From: Marsupella aquatica
Lineage: Eukaryota > Marchantiophyta
DNA: 64,000 nt
Direction: 5' to 3'
Assembly (NCBI GenBank): GCA_973895155.1
Contig: OZ316894.1
Location: forward strand, 10,726,001-10,790,000
The notes under the pieces were generated by a model, which had not been told where the DNA came from, ran no database searches, and saw only the letters and a list, made by a program, of their open reading frames with translations. How positions within the stretch are numbered: position 1 is the first letter of the stretch; each line of letters begins with the position of its first letter. Shown piece after piece: positions 33,902-46,051 of this stretch. Made by a program: the position numbers and the translations under genes.

Positions 33902-36900
33902 ATGGCAAGCTTCGGGACTATTACCAATACCGCACCGCATAACCCCAATAAATCCTTCGAGGTAGGGCTATTCTCGATTGTCAGTCACTCCGTCTCCTGT
34001 TCTCGGCGACTTTTTAAGATTGAAAACTCTTAATTCTATGACAGTTGTTGAATTTATTCACGTGGAGTGAGTTGGGGTTGTTGCAGGGAACCCATTTATG
34101 GGCGTATAGTACAGCATTAAGATCATTTGAGGAGTGCCCCCGTCGGTTTGGTTTTGCAGGTGGTACAGCCTCCTACAGATGGCATTTCGAGTCTGAACTT
34201 CAGCCCGAAGGCCAACTACCTGGTGGCTACGTCTTGGGATAATCAGGTATAGAGGACCAAATGTGCTGATCTGACAATCAGCAGGCGAGTTGAATGAATG
34301 GCATCCGAACATTTGACACCAACTATGAGGAGATGTGAATTGCGTAGCAAAAAATTACAGGATACTTTTTCAGCGTCCAATTAATTAACGAGTTCTAGGA
34401 GGTGACACGCAGACGGACGCGTCTTGCTTCTTTCAGCCAACCTATGACAATTTGAATGAGACAAGCTGACGGGATGTTTGTGATGTTTCCTGAGTCTTAG
34501 GTGAGATGTTGGGAGATTCAGCCGAATGGCTCCAGTGTGCCAAAGGCTGCTATGTCACATGATCAACCGGTACGTAGCATCTCAGACATATTTGATTAGA
34601 TGAATGTCGTAGTCGTGCATCTACCGGTGTGTAAATATGTAGTAAAGTGTAGCCATTCCAGCTTGATAGGCCGGAAGACTTTCCGGGGAGTGAGTACAGA
34701 TAATGTAATGGAAGCTGTTGTCTACAGTGTTGCAGAGTTATATAAATGGGTCAACCTTATTTACGCGTCGCTCTTCTATCATAAGGTCATTAAATACCAC
34801 TTTTCCAGGAATTTGCCTCGGATATTCAGATAGAGGGGTTGCGAACTGCTTGGATAACTGAACGACTCTCATCATGTAGGTGCTTTGTTCGGCCTGGAAG
34901 GATGATGGCTCCGCTGTATTCTCTGGAGGATGTGACAAGCAAGCTAAAATGTGGCCACTTCTCACCGGTGGGGCTCCAACAACTGTGGGAATGCATGATG
35001 CACCGATTAAAGACATTTCCTGGATACCAGAAATGAGTCTCTTGGTTACAGGGAGCTGGGATAAAACCCTGAAGTATGATCAATTTTTGACGCTTATCCA
35101 CTTCCATGTCAGTGGCACTATTTGCGATACTCATACAGAAATGTTATACTATGTTTTGTGACTCGGACCTTTGGACGCGTCCCTTTGTAATTCTCTCTCA
35201 GTTCGAGTCTAGGTCCGAAGTCTGAACGTGTTTCGCGCCGCAACACATGGAACGTTCCTCATGTAGATTGTGGTGCCATAATGTTTTGATCCGACAGGTC
35301 AAGATTATGGGTTGTTATTACTGAAGGTTTGGCTGTTTGAATCTCTTAGAGAAGAAACATTGCAAGGTCCTACTTTGCTCAATTTGGAAGTCTCCCTGCT
35401 TCTAATGAAAAGTTGTGTTTCGCAGATACTGGGACACAAGGCAGCAGACCCCTGCGCATACACAGCAACTCCCTGAGCGTGTCTATGCTATGAGTGTACG
35501 GCACCCTCTTATGGTGGTAGCCACTGCAGATCGAAACATTCTTGTCTATAATCTTGCCAACCCTCAGGTTCTTCGCTTACTCCTAAACCCAATGAAACAA
35601 CCCTAACCGTCGTTGTGTCATCAGCATTCACCCCCGTATATGTTCTCCTCTAGGTTTCCATTGTCCTATATGTCCATTTACGAGAAAATGTCGTGAGGCT
35701 AGGAATTGGAAACGTGCAATGAATCATTGGGCCATTAATTAGAATATTATTTCCTCATGTGTATCACAGACAGAGTACAAAAGGCTTCCTTCACCTTTGA
35801 AGTATCAAACACGATGCGTTGCCACATTTCCAGACAAGCAGGGATTTTTGGTAGGTTTCGCAACTTCTATCTTGAAGCAGAGTGGTTTCTAAAATGTTGG
35901 TCAAAACGTAAGATGGTAAATGCCACATTGTCTATGATCCTGATTTATCGAAGCTGTTCGAATGGGTGCGTTTGTTCTCACTGGGACTTATTATTTCGTA
36001 CGAGCTGCTGCAGTTGATGAAAGTGATCGCCTTGCAGGTTGGTTCAATTGAAGGTCGAGTTGCAGTACAGCACATTGACGAATCCCAGCATGCCAAGAAT
36101 TTTACATTCAAGTGCCATCGAGACAACAATGATATATATGCCGTGAACGCAATCAACTTTCATCCTGTGAGTCCATTGCAATAGCAGTTCAGCTCTGTTA
36201 AAAATAGTTAATAGATTCTTTTTCACGATGTTGTTCGCAAACAATAAGCCATGTAGTATTGATTACAGGTACATGCAACATTCGCAACATCTGGATCTGA
36301 CGGGGCTTACAACTTCTGGGACAAGGACAGTAAACAAAGGCTTAAGGTGCTGTGACTTGCCAACTCGCTGCACCCAGCTTTTTGTGCTGGTTGATACTAC
36401 TTCATGCAAGTTGAAGATTTTTTAGTATTTCAACTGATATATTTACTTATTTTTCAGGCTCTTCAGAGGTGTAATCAACCCATTCCGTGTAGTACATTCA
36501 ACAGTGATGGTACTATCTTTGCATATGGGGTAATAAGCTTCTCAGAGTATTTATCTCCGTACGCTTGACTTTAAACGTCAACTAGTGCTTCTCGAAGATC
36601 TTAAGCTCAAATCCTGAACTTGTGATCCCTGTTGTGGCCATTTTTGCTTATTTCGGGACAAGCAGGGTATTAATTTTTATGTCTGATTCTCACTGGCTGC
36701 TCAGGTGAGTTATGACTGGAGTAAGGGTGCTGAGAATCACAATCCTGCACAAGCACACAATTACATTCTCCTCCATCCGACTCAGGTATTTTGCTTTTGG
36801 CTTTGTACACTTGTCTATACATTGAATGTCTTTTCCCGCCGTTCACATTCTTTTCACGAGAATCGCACCAGAGGACAAGTATGTCATGCGTTTTTATCGA

Positions 36901-37002
36901 GGAAAGTCGTTTTCAATTTCAAGGCTTCTCATGTAAGATGTACTTATGCAGGACTCAGAAGTGAAAACAAAACCACGAGTTACAGGGACAGGGAGGAAGT
37001 AG
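33902..37002 (+). CDS. RAE1: RAE1/Gle2 mRNA export factor, WD40 protein, 11 exons
   Basis: Exons 33902-33961, 34160-34246, 34501-34569, 34880-35073, 35426-35567, 35770-35850, 36038-36166, 36269-36346, 36458-36529, 36705-36785 and 36952-37002 join to 1044 nt, 347 residues plus TAG. Every intron is GT-AG and every junction keeps frame. Diagnostic RAE1 segments are [71 protein letters not shown] and [13 protein letters not shown]. The length equals that of plant RAE1 (about 350), forming a seven-bladed propeller. RAE1 binds NUP98 at the nuclear pore, helps mRNA export and mitotic spindle assembly, and in plants serves as a DWD substrate receptor for CUL4-DDB1. The coding sequence appears intact. 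Confidence 0.97.
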
Positions 37003-38300
37003 AGCTGGTGGATTGCAGAACTTGTGACGGCATACTTTACCTATCTTTCCCTTCAGTTTCAAGTTTTGAAGTGGCTTAGATCACTTATTCAATGATGGGG
37101 AGCGACCATTTGTAAAGAGTTATAGTACGCAGAAGGCCTATTTCTAACTGATATAGCATGAGCGAACACTGGGTTGTGAAACATAAGAACAAAAAGCTTT
37201 GAGGCTTTTCTTCTATAGTATATTTCTCAGTGCTCTTGTAAGCAACATGAGGCACAAATCATGCTAGCCCCTAGCTTGAGGGTCTGAAGTTATCGACAGC
37301 GCCCAAGTTGTGGCATATGGTGTCTACCCAGCGGTCTTGTTTGTAGGAGGTTGAATGCAGGTGTACATCAGCTTCGAGTCCTTTGTACAAATTCTTGAAT
37401 GGAATATGAGGAGAATCCAATTTCTCTATGGAGATTGACGTGCACTCAATATTGCAATGAGTCGATAAGCAGTGGACTAAATGGGTAAGCGCACTGAAGT
37501 GTAAGTTCGGAGTGGAGCGTTTCCCCTATGTTTAGCAACTGGTGGTCACGTACATTTTCGAATCCAAATTCATCTGGGAGCCTCTACAGATGTGGCTTAA
37601 TCTGAGAATGCTTCAAACAATGGATCCCTTCATCAAGATCAATGCTCAGAGGATGACATTACAGTTGGGTAATTCAGATTGTTCTTCAGTGTGCCTAATT
37701 TGGTTCTAGAAAAAGTGGAAATCGTGGTTGTGGTTTGTCAGGTATGCTTTTATTCTATTTCTATCAAGGTTAGAATGTTGGCTAGTGAATTTGGTGTTAG
37801 TGCTCTCTTGTCACTGGCTGTAAACTGCGGCATCCATTGACAGGTCCTTTCGAAGTGTATAATGCCCTGTTTGCTTTTGTCATCGGTTCCAGGAGGTCTC
37901 CTTTCTGTGCGCAAAAAATATGAGGAGATCGCCCCTGTCGCCTTTCTCACTCGTAAACGAACCACATTCTGTTCCTCTTTATCGATATTTTACTTCGATA
38001 CCCATCTCTGAAGTATGTACTGGATCTATCTAACATAGAAAACCAACTTGATTTTAACAGAGCCTCGCAAATTTTCTCATAACCTTATATGGACACACAA
38101 GGCCCGTGATCTTATGAAAGCTTCTTGCTCGTCTTGCAAGATGAATTTGAGAGATTTTTCGGTAAGTATCTATCTATCTATACTGTAATTCATGATCCAA
38201 ATTTATTGGGCATGATCTCTTCCAGTCATGCCATAGCCCATAATTTCTGTGGGAATAGAAAACTTGGATATTCGAGTAGGAAGGTCATGGGGAGTCTGGG
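37003..38300. other. RAE1 3' region, no further gene
   Basis: The first part is the expected RAE1 3' UTR. Otherwise only short frames; a (TATC)n microsatellite lies at about 38166-38182. Confidence 0.4.
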
Positions 38301-38310
38301 TGCAGGGGCC

Positions 38311-38508
38311 TTTTCTTGTGCAAATGCTTGGGTGTTTGGGCTAGTATGTACGAGTCCCGGGCCAGTATATATGAGTCCGGGGCCATGCAATTTGCCTGCT
38401 AGAGCCCGGGCCAGTACATATGAGCCCAGAGCCATGCGAACCTTTTCTTGTGTATTCTTGGGTATATATTGGCTAATACATATGAGCCCGGGGCCATGCA
38501 ACTTACCT
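38311..38508 (+). repeat. degenerate direct repeat with GGGCCAGTAcATATGAGCCC words
   Basis: The word CCTTTTCTTGTG starts two related blocks near 38310 and 38440. Within them, AGTATATATGAGTCCGGGGCCATGC-like words recur three to four times (about 38350-38390, 38410-38435, 38475-38505). Confidence 0.55.
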
Positions 38509-38680
38509 TTTTCCTGAGCTGGCGGAATTCCTTATTTTATAAGAGAAAAATAAAACTCGCTTCAGCAGGCCACACTAAAGGAAACATAGCAAGCATTTTG
38601 TCCCAGATATCCTGATTTCTCCTGTCCCCATGGCAATCGAGGACTCCTGAAATATTCACTCAGATTGGCACTTTAACTAC

Positions 38681-38825
38681 TTATTGGAGAAAGCACATAT
38701 ATGACTTCCAAAACACACAACGAAGGTTTGTCTTTCTTCAAAGATATGGCACTTCAATATTTTGGAGAAAGAACATTTATGACACTTCCAAAGTACATAA
38801 AAGAGGGTTTCCTTTTCCTCAAGTT
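38681..38825 (+). repeat. ~78-bp local duplication
   Basis: TTGGAGAAAG(C/A)ACATATATGAC-like sequence followed by CTTCCAAA and an AAGGTTT/GAGGGTTT word occurs near 38683 and again near 38761. Confidence 0.5.
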
Positions 38826-38879
38826 GTTTGATGCTGCCGCATTGGAGCTCGAGCATCTAGGGAGTCTGATAAAGGACAA

Positions 38880-39445
38880 TTTTACAAAAAGTGCCAAACA
38901 AAGTATGGAGTAAAAGCAGAAGTGCATTCGAGCGCGAGTATATTACACAAGACTCTGGGAAAAGAGCCAATTTACCAAAGAGTGCCAAACAAAGTCTGAA
39001 AAAGCGCAGTTTACTAAAACGGGTCAAACAAAGTATAATAGGTAAAAGCAAAAGAGGTCCGGACTACAAAGAGCAAACTCAAAAGAAGGGAGAATGCAAA
39101 CCTAGAATGCAAACCTAGAATGTGGAAAATGCAGGGAAAAGTCGGAATGTGCCAACAAAGATGTGTTGTTGATTCGGTGGTCTTCAAGACTGCATCCAAA
39201 TCTCATGAAGGTTTGATCAGTTCTACCAAGATCAGGATCGATGGCATTTCAAGGAATGTCGACGCGTTACTCTATGTACTTTCCCACTCTAGGAAGCTTT
39301 TTGTGCATCGACCACGTGTGTCATTTGCTTACACCAGTCTTCGACTACGTTTGGAATTTTGGCTTGAGAGCTTTTGCAACCATTTACTCCATTGTACTTT
39401 GTTTGGCTCTTTTCAATAATTGGTCCTTTTTCTCTTTTGCAACCT
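38880..39445. mobile_element. large imperfect foldback region
   Basis: The left side (AAAAGTGCCAAACAAAGTATGGAGTA at about 38886, with further GCCAAACAAAGT words near 38980 and 39025) finds its complement on the right (ACTCCATTGTACTTTGTTTGG at about 39388-39408, then CTCTTTTGCAA words). The purine-rich left arm also resembles about 33355-33430 upstream of RAE1, so this is a family with more than one copy in the window. No coding capacity. Confidence 0.45.
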
Positions 39446-40187
39446 GCACACTATCGAACTTTGCTCGCCATCAGGAAATCCAAAATTCCTTTTTGCATTC
39501 GTGATATGTTCATCTTGTGCGTTAAAAATGGATCATACAGGTGGTAATGTTTTTTGAAAGAGTTGCAAATTATAACCTAACTGTGGGCCACTAAGGAAGA
39601 TCATCTTTTTGTTGTTGCAAGTTTTGTCAGAAAACTTTTCAAGGAAGTTTTGTCTGAAAAATGTCCATCTTAATTAACATGTTACCTGCCATGAGCAAAG
39701 AGCAGCTTGGACAGACCACAATGTTTTAAAAACAACCTGAATGGACCTCTCCAACCCAAATGGACCATTTCCAAATGTCAGTTTGAACTCAAATAGTATC
39801 TTTTTATTGTATGCACCGTCACATTTTGGGTCTCAAAACTGCTAGAGATCCATCCCAATTGTAGTGACTAGATATGGTGGCTGTAATGGGACTGAGTGAA
39901 CCCTTCTACCAGAATAGGTTTGGATTCATTTTATGGTTGTGTAAAGGTGGCTGACCCTGATCCACTCTCAGACTTGGGCTGATTTTGGTGGTGTTCTTGG
40001 GCCTCCATGTGATTTTGGTGCTGTGATGCTTGGTTGCCATGTGACTTGGTGCTTTGGGCCTGTTTTCTCTTTGCCACATCGATCTTCTCCCTCGTCTTCT
40101 CCACACTGGTGTTTTGAATTTCATTGGGCCCACTGTGGCTTAATTGACTTAAAAAAACAAGGGTGCCACATTGCTCGAGTAAGGGTC

Positions 40188-41722
40188 TAGAGGCTTCACT
40201 CTAGAATATAGTCATTACAGTCTACCGTGCATAAGTGCATTTCATAGATAACTGCAGGCTGGTAGTCCCCCTAATATCACAACAATTTCCTTTGTAAACG
40301 CACCAAAAATGCATTATTTGTTAGTGCAGGTTAAAGTCACTAAACACCAAATACATAAGGGTATTTCTGTCTATAAGAGTACATGTGCATTTATCAATTA
40401 CTGCAATGCATACATTAGGAACATTTATTGATAAGTGCGACCGACAATTACATACAGTAGTTTCATGCACTTATCCAGTTGAATCGTGCACTATGAGGGT
40501 TTGGGTGTGAGGAGTCCAATGTGTATGACCTGACAAGAAACACGAGGAAGTGCATATATAAGCGATTTCCTATGCACTTATAATTGGATAGTGGACCATG
40601 AAAATAATACGGAGAAGTTTATAAGTGATATCCCTTGCACTTATGACATACTGCATAACAGGGATAAGTGCAGGTTTGGGGTGTTGTCCCAGGAGCCTGT
40701 TCATAGCTAGACATGATAGACTGCACTCTAACCTCTCTTCATGCTTATACGAGTTCAATTTCTGTCGAGATTCCTGTGCTTTGGGCAGAAGTTGTCATTG
40801 TGTAAAACATGTCCTTGCATAAATGATGTTGTTACTCAAATCATGTCGTTGAGTCAAAACCATCATTGCGCAAAAGATGTCACTTAGTAAAGATATCATC
40901 AAGTAAGAGATGCCATTAAATAAAACATGTCATTTACTGAAAGATGATATTGCGCAAAAGATGTCCATGCATAAAATATATTATTACACAAAAGATAACA
41001 ACATGAGGTTGGCATGTGAATCTATCTACAGTATCATGGAATGTACTCATTTGATGGTAGTACCAAGGGGAGGGGCAAGTACACTCTACTTGCATGGCAC
41101 ATGGGGAGTACATTGGAGCAAGAGTGAATACAAAGAAGATGGTGGCAAGGGATTGAACCAATGACTCTACTTGCAAGTAGAAAGTACAAGTACACTTAGG
41201 AGTGTGATAGTGGAGTATCAAGAAGGATACTTCCCCCTCCACTCGTTGCAGTGGTTTGTTTTGTTTATTTTCTCTTCTAGCTTGCTTTCCTAATTTTCTT
41301 TGGCACAGAAAACGCTAAAGTTTGTAAGGCTACCACAATGGGGGGACCTCTAATTATAGTTTTACATTATTATGAGATGAGAATTATTAAGTCAACTGTG
41401 GTGGTCAAAACATTTGAGTTGGTGACCTAAGTGGAATGTATGAGACTGATATGCATATCAGAATAACAATCATGGTTGTGAAGTTGGTCTGACTTCTTGG
41501 GTCAACCATGGTGCTACAAGCGTCATACCCTATTTGGTGACCTAAGTAAACCTAAGAGTTCTCATAGACAAAGACTTATTCACACTTAAAAATGTTAACA
41601 GTCGTGCAAAGTTTTTTTAAAAAAATTTAAATGATATGACCATTTCATTGCAAACTCTAATAAAGGGCAATCAAAAGCTACCCTGGGCACACTGTCTAGA
41701 GTGAAGCCTCTAGACCATGACA
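40188..41722. repeat. segment bounded by an inverted ~21-bp word
   Basis: GGTCTAGAGGCTTCACTCTA at about 40189 and its reverse complement at about 41696-41716 bound 1.5 kb. A diverged third copy lies at 1157-1180 and a fourth, inverted, near 50620. The word could be the terminal inverted repeat of a DNA element, but target duplications are not evident. Confidence 0.35.
40800..41010 (+). repeat. degenerate minisatellite related to 22130-22640
   Basis: Repeated GCGCAAAAGATGTC, AAAACATGTCATT and AAGAGATGCCATT words, period roughly 18-20 bp, strongly resembling the eroded part of the array near 22.5 kb. Confidence 0.55.
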
Positions 41723-41965
41723 CTAACCCAGAGCATAACTGAAATAGAGGGTGCGACAAAAAACATGGACAGGGCTGCAAGCAGGGCCGACATAAACAAG
41801 AAATAGTATAGAATCCTTTTTCCTGCAAAGTTATGTTTGGAGGCAGCCAAGGCCACCTGCAAACCAAAAACACTAGTCAGGCCAGGACGTCCAAAAGAGT
41901 TGCCCCTTGGTGTTGTCCTCAAACATCCAAAGGGGTTCCAATTGGTTACAGAGATGCCAGTGGGC

Positions 41966-42022
41966 TGGTGTTGTGTCTACCCAGAAAACTACGGGTGTTG
42001 TGTCTATCCAGAAAACTACTCA
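41966..42022 (+). repeat. 28-bp tandem duplication
   Basis: TGTTGTGTCTA(C/T)CCAGAAAA followed by CTAC occurs twice head to tail. No coding role seen. Confidence 0.7.
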
Positions 42023-42499
42023 TGTAGTTGTAGTGCTGATTCCTACCCGACTTCCTCATGCTATGGATGAGAATCATCCGGTCCGTTCTGGGGAGGACGA
42101 AGGTGCATCCAAGCTGGTGGTTAGTGTGGTACATAACATAGCACATTGTCTGTTTTGGGTTGTAGACACCTTTCTTTACTCCCTACTGCTTACCAAACTA
42201 TGATATAAACACTATTAAAATATTTATTTTGGATTGCATGTGATGTTTATTTTGTGACAAGGTTGGTTAGTTGGAGGAGAACATCAATTTGTTTGGAGTT
42301 AGAGTAGCAATGGTTATACTCATCTACGTGACTGTAGGGACAGACGGATGGAATGAAATGGAATAGAGGGGAGGGCAGGTTTCGGGGGCCAATCAAATCT
42401 ATTGCTGAAAACTTGGCACGTCTTCCTCTGTACTGATTTTCTTCCCTTTATTGGGACTCTACCCCTTTACTGGAACTCTATCTCCCAGTTAGGCGCTTT

Positions 42500-44080
42500 T
42501 GATATATTCAAAAACTTTTGAGGTCCCTTGCTCATAGTGCCTCAATGAAAAGGACTTGAAGTGAACTTTTGAGTTCTTTTGCCTTGAAAGGTTTTTTGAT
42601 TGTCATTCAAAAGACAACATACAACAGGGTAGCCTCCAGGGCAACACGAAAAGGGACCAAAGGTAGGAAGTGCCAAACAAAACAGTGGGTGGCACCAGGA
42701 TAGATGTCAGGCCTTCTTAAAGGAAGACAGTAAATCCTGCAATTTAACTACTTGAAATGAGAGAAACAGACTCCACATGACTGGCCTGTGCTCAGGTACA
42801 CGCTAGGTACCATTCAACGGTTCCCTGATATATCATACTATCAACTTTTGAGATCTTTGCTTGCAGTGCCTCAATGAAAAGGGCTTGCAGTGGGATCCAA
42901 GAGGAACTCAGCAATGAATTTCCCAGAACCTTGAGCCTATGCCCTATTAAGCTTATCCAGCATCCCAAATGTCAATGATTTGTTTTAAAGATTCCCTCAA
43001 TTTGTCACGTGGAAGTTGACATCAGTTAGAATTATGTCCTGTATTCCTGAATATATTTTTCTGCCCAGATCGAGTCTACCATTGATGTCCATGTGTACAG
43101 AATGATGCACATGGAATAGTACATCTTGCACGATTTGATTCCATTTCCATTTATTGTACATAGACGTGATAATCAAAGGTAAGCCAAATCAGTTGCTGTG
43201 CTGAAGGCCCGACCATGTTCTACCATATTGTCGGAAGCATCGTATCATCTTATTAACTTTGACTTCCGTGCCACAAATCGAGGGAATATTTACGACAATA
43301 ATTTATATTTGGGTTGCTTGGATAAGCTCTCCATGGAATTCAGGCCGAAGGTGCTTTATGTGCTCCCCTTGGGCCCCACTTCTAGTTCTTTTCATTGAGG
43401 CACATTAAGGACAAAAGGCAATCTCGAGGTCTAGTAATTCAGCTCGTAGGGGCAATTTTGATGCCCATTATGAGCCTTTCCATACAATGCTGCACTGCTG
43501 CCTGAGTCTCGTCCACTGCCCCTCCAATTTTTTTTTTGTCCCTTACTAGAAATGAATGATCCCCACTTTGTAGGCGAAATTAGTTGCTTGTGATGAAAGG
43601 CCCACCATCTCCTACCATATTGTGGGAAGTATTGTATGATGTTATTTTCAATACAGTAATGCATAGTGCTCAGTCTATTGTAATCACAAACCTTTTGTCA
43701 CTGGCCTGGCTTCAGATCGACAGCACTTAACTTTGACTTCTACGCCACAAATCGAGGGAATATTTAATACAATAATTTACATTTGCGTTGCTGGATAAGC
43801 TCTCCACAGAATTCAGGCCGAAGGTGCTGAGAAATTCATGTAAAACCTCCCCCAGGGCCCCACTTCAAGTCCTTTTCATTGAGGCACTGAGGCACTCTCA
43901 TAAGTCACAACAGCCAATTCATTTATGAGCTCCACTTGGGCCCCACTCCAAGTTATATTCATTGAGGTACCCTCGTAACAACGAATTCATTTATGAGCTC
44001 CTCTTGGGCCCCACCTTTTCATTGAGGCACTCTCGTAGTCTCGTAACAACCCCAATAGACCTCAACAGTTTTGGTAAGTA
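42500..44080. repeat. nested duplications with CCTCAATGAAAAGG(A/G)CTTG words
   Basis: The word occurs plus-oriented near 42539 and 42868 and minus-oriented near 43385, 43875, 43955 and 44020 (as CCTTTTCATTGAGGCAC). In addition, about 43190-43385 and about 43570-43865 are diverged copies of each other, sharing GCCACAAATCGAGGGAATATTTA and GAATTCAGGCCGAAGGTGCT. The second copy has about 75 bp of extra sequence inserted after GTATGATGTTATT. This is a repeatedly rearranged transposable-element graveyard. Confidence 0.6.
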
Positions 44081-46051
44081 TATACCACCCCGTCAATGAA
44101 AAAAAGGATTCAAAACAGGATCCCAAAAGCTATAGACCCAATATGGGGACGACGTGTCAAGTTTTCAACAACAAACTTGATGAACCGGGGAGTGAAAAAG
44201 ACTAGTGAAAAAGACTCCTGGAGAGGCTGCTCTTTGGAAGGGACTTCACTTAGTCAGACCCCATTCTGTCCCATTAGCCAGAATCTAATGGTCTTCCTTA
44301 AACCTAGGGAGATCTAGCTGTCAAAAAATTGCTCAAGAAAGTAGATAAGGACTAGGACTATTCTTAGCATCTCCTTAGTGACAATTCTGCAGCAAAGAGG
44401 AGAGATAGACACTACAATTTACTGTAGGAGTCTCATAATTTTGAGCAATCAGCGGATCACATTTTTGTGGAGGTCAGATTAATGGAAAGAGCCAACGAGG
44501 GGTTAACCTCGACAAAATCAAAAAGTCTCTTTAACGATCGTCCAGCTTGATTTAGCCAAAATTAGACATCAGTAAGGCAATTATATGGCAGTCAGTCATC
44601 ATTGTTGTTGGGAAATGACCGTGCTGAATTGCTGATGAAATCCACTCCTCTCTCTTCTCATGATTGTGAGAAGAACAGTCGATGGCAGAAGGCAAAACGC
44701 GGAGCACAGTATTAACGGGGATTAAAAAGATATATACAAACAAGAGAGTTCTAAACGTGCTCAAACAAAAGCCAATACTCAAAGTCAGTCAGATGATGCC
44801 TGTGGCAGTGTGGCATGCGTGGTCCTCGTAGTAGAATCCTTCGATTTTCTCTCAATTTTCTATTGTCGTCGAGGCCCCACACTCATTAATATTCAAGAGG
44901 AGCGTCTTTTCATCATCGTGACAGACTGGAATGACCTGCGACATTGCAAATGTCGACTTTTCCCGCAGCCCATTCATCTCGTAAGAAACACGTGCAAGAT
45001 TGCGTAAAAATCATTGGGACGGCCAGATAACACATGTGGACAGACAAACACAAAGATTTGGAGACCATTCTCTTCTGGGGACTCCTGTTATTAGAATTTC
45101 TTCGATCTGGTTCTGATAATGGCGATTCAAGGGTAGAGAAAGCTCTCTCTCGTTGCACTCTTGTTAGTACTACTCTTAGAGGTTGCCGTATGTCGATCTC
45201 GTGCTTCGGTCTGTCTCGCGTTTAGTGGCTCAGATGTTTGGCTCTGGAAGCCGGGAAGAATCATACAAAGTATATGGGGAGAACTCAACTACAGACAATC
45301 TTCAGGTAGTCCCTACTGAGAGCTGGATTCAGAAGTCAAAGCCAGAGTCTTTCTTCGAGTTTTGCAACACGAAAGGGAAACCCAGTCAAAGCCAGATTTA
45401 ATGCAGTACGGTATCCAGGTACACTAATTGATATTAACAATCATACTATCTTTATGAATAGCGGCAGTCAGTCTTGTGGTAATAAACTTACTCTACAGTA
45501 TGGCTGTCACTCAATTTACTCGAAGATGACTAGAAGTGAACATTTAGTTTCCGGTCAGCTCCCGAATGCAAAGGACAGAGACTGATAGAGTATTGGAAAA
45601 GCAACAGCCGGGCTTGCAGGATGCGACGGAAAGCAGTGAGACATTGTGAGGGAAATGAGTGGACAAACTATAAGTGCTGAGTGGGTCGTCCGACATGCTG
45701 GGTTCTTCTTGAGTTGATTGGAGTTTTACGTTGTCAGTAAAGTGAGGAGAGGATTCATTCCTACTGACTCCCCGCTTCTGTGCACATGACGCACCAAACT
45801 GGGATGGAAACGGAATTCTGTTGAGTGATATCTGTTTCGGTTGGGTTTTATGCTGAGTGACAGTGTTTGCTTCTTCATGCATATGACTGACCACGCTGGA
45901 ATGGAAGCAGAGTCCTGTCGAGCTGGTCCGCGGAGGCGGGAAGAAGAAGGAGACCCTTTCGGAGGGACGATTTGAGCTCTTGAACGAGATGTGCTTGATT
46001 TTGGTTTTGTTCTGAGAGTTGTTTGGGTTTCCCGTCAGCTGTGTGTGAAAG
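44081..46051. other. intergenic upstream of the LRR gene
   Basis: No gene recognised. From about 45780 to 45960 there is weak local duplication (GGGATGGAAACGGAATTCTGT versus GGAATGGAAGCAGAGTCCTGT about 100 bp later), probably in the 5' UTR or promoter of the LRR gene. Confidence 0.4.

Larger units (their letters stand above)
39446..42500. other. intergenic, repeat-rich, no gene recognised
   Basis: Includes many GCACTTAT/ATAAGTGC words at about 40220-40680, the degenerate minisatellite at 40800-41010, the pair of inverted CTAGAGGCTTCACTCTAG words at about 40190 and 41700, and a 28-bp tandem duplication near 41966-42022. Frames are short. Confidence 0.4.

Noticed and set aside
35160-35230. GTTCGAGTCTAGGTCC considered as a tRNA T-arm
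   Set aside because: No matching D-arm or acceptor stem upstream; it lies inside RAE1 intron 4.
38125-38517. 130-codon plus-strand ORF with repeated Met-Ser-Pro-Gly-Pro words
   Set aside because: The peptide repeats simply reflect the DNA direct repeats with GAGTCCGGGGCC words; no evidence for selection on a protein.
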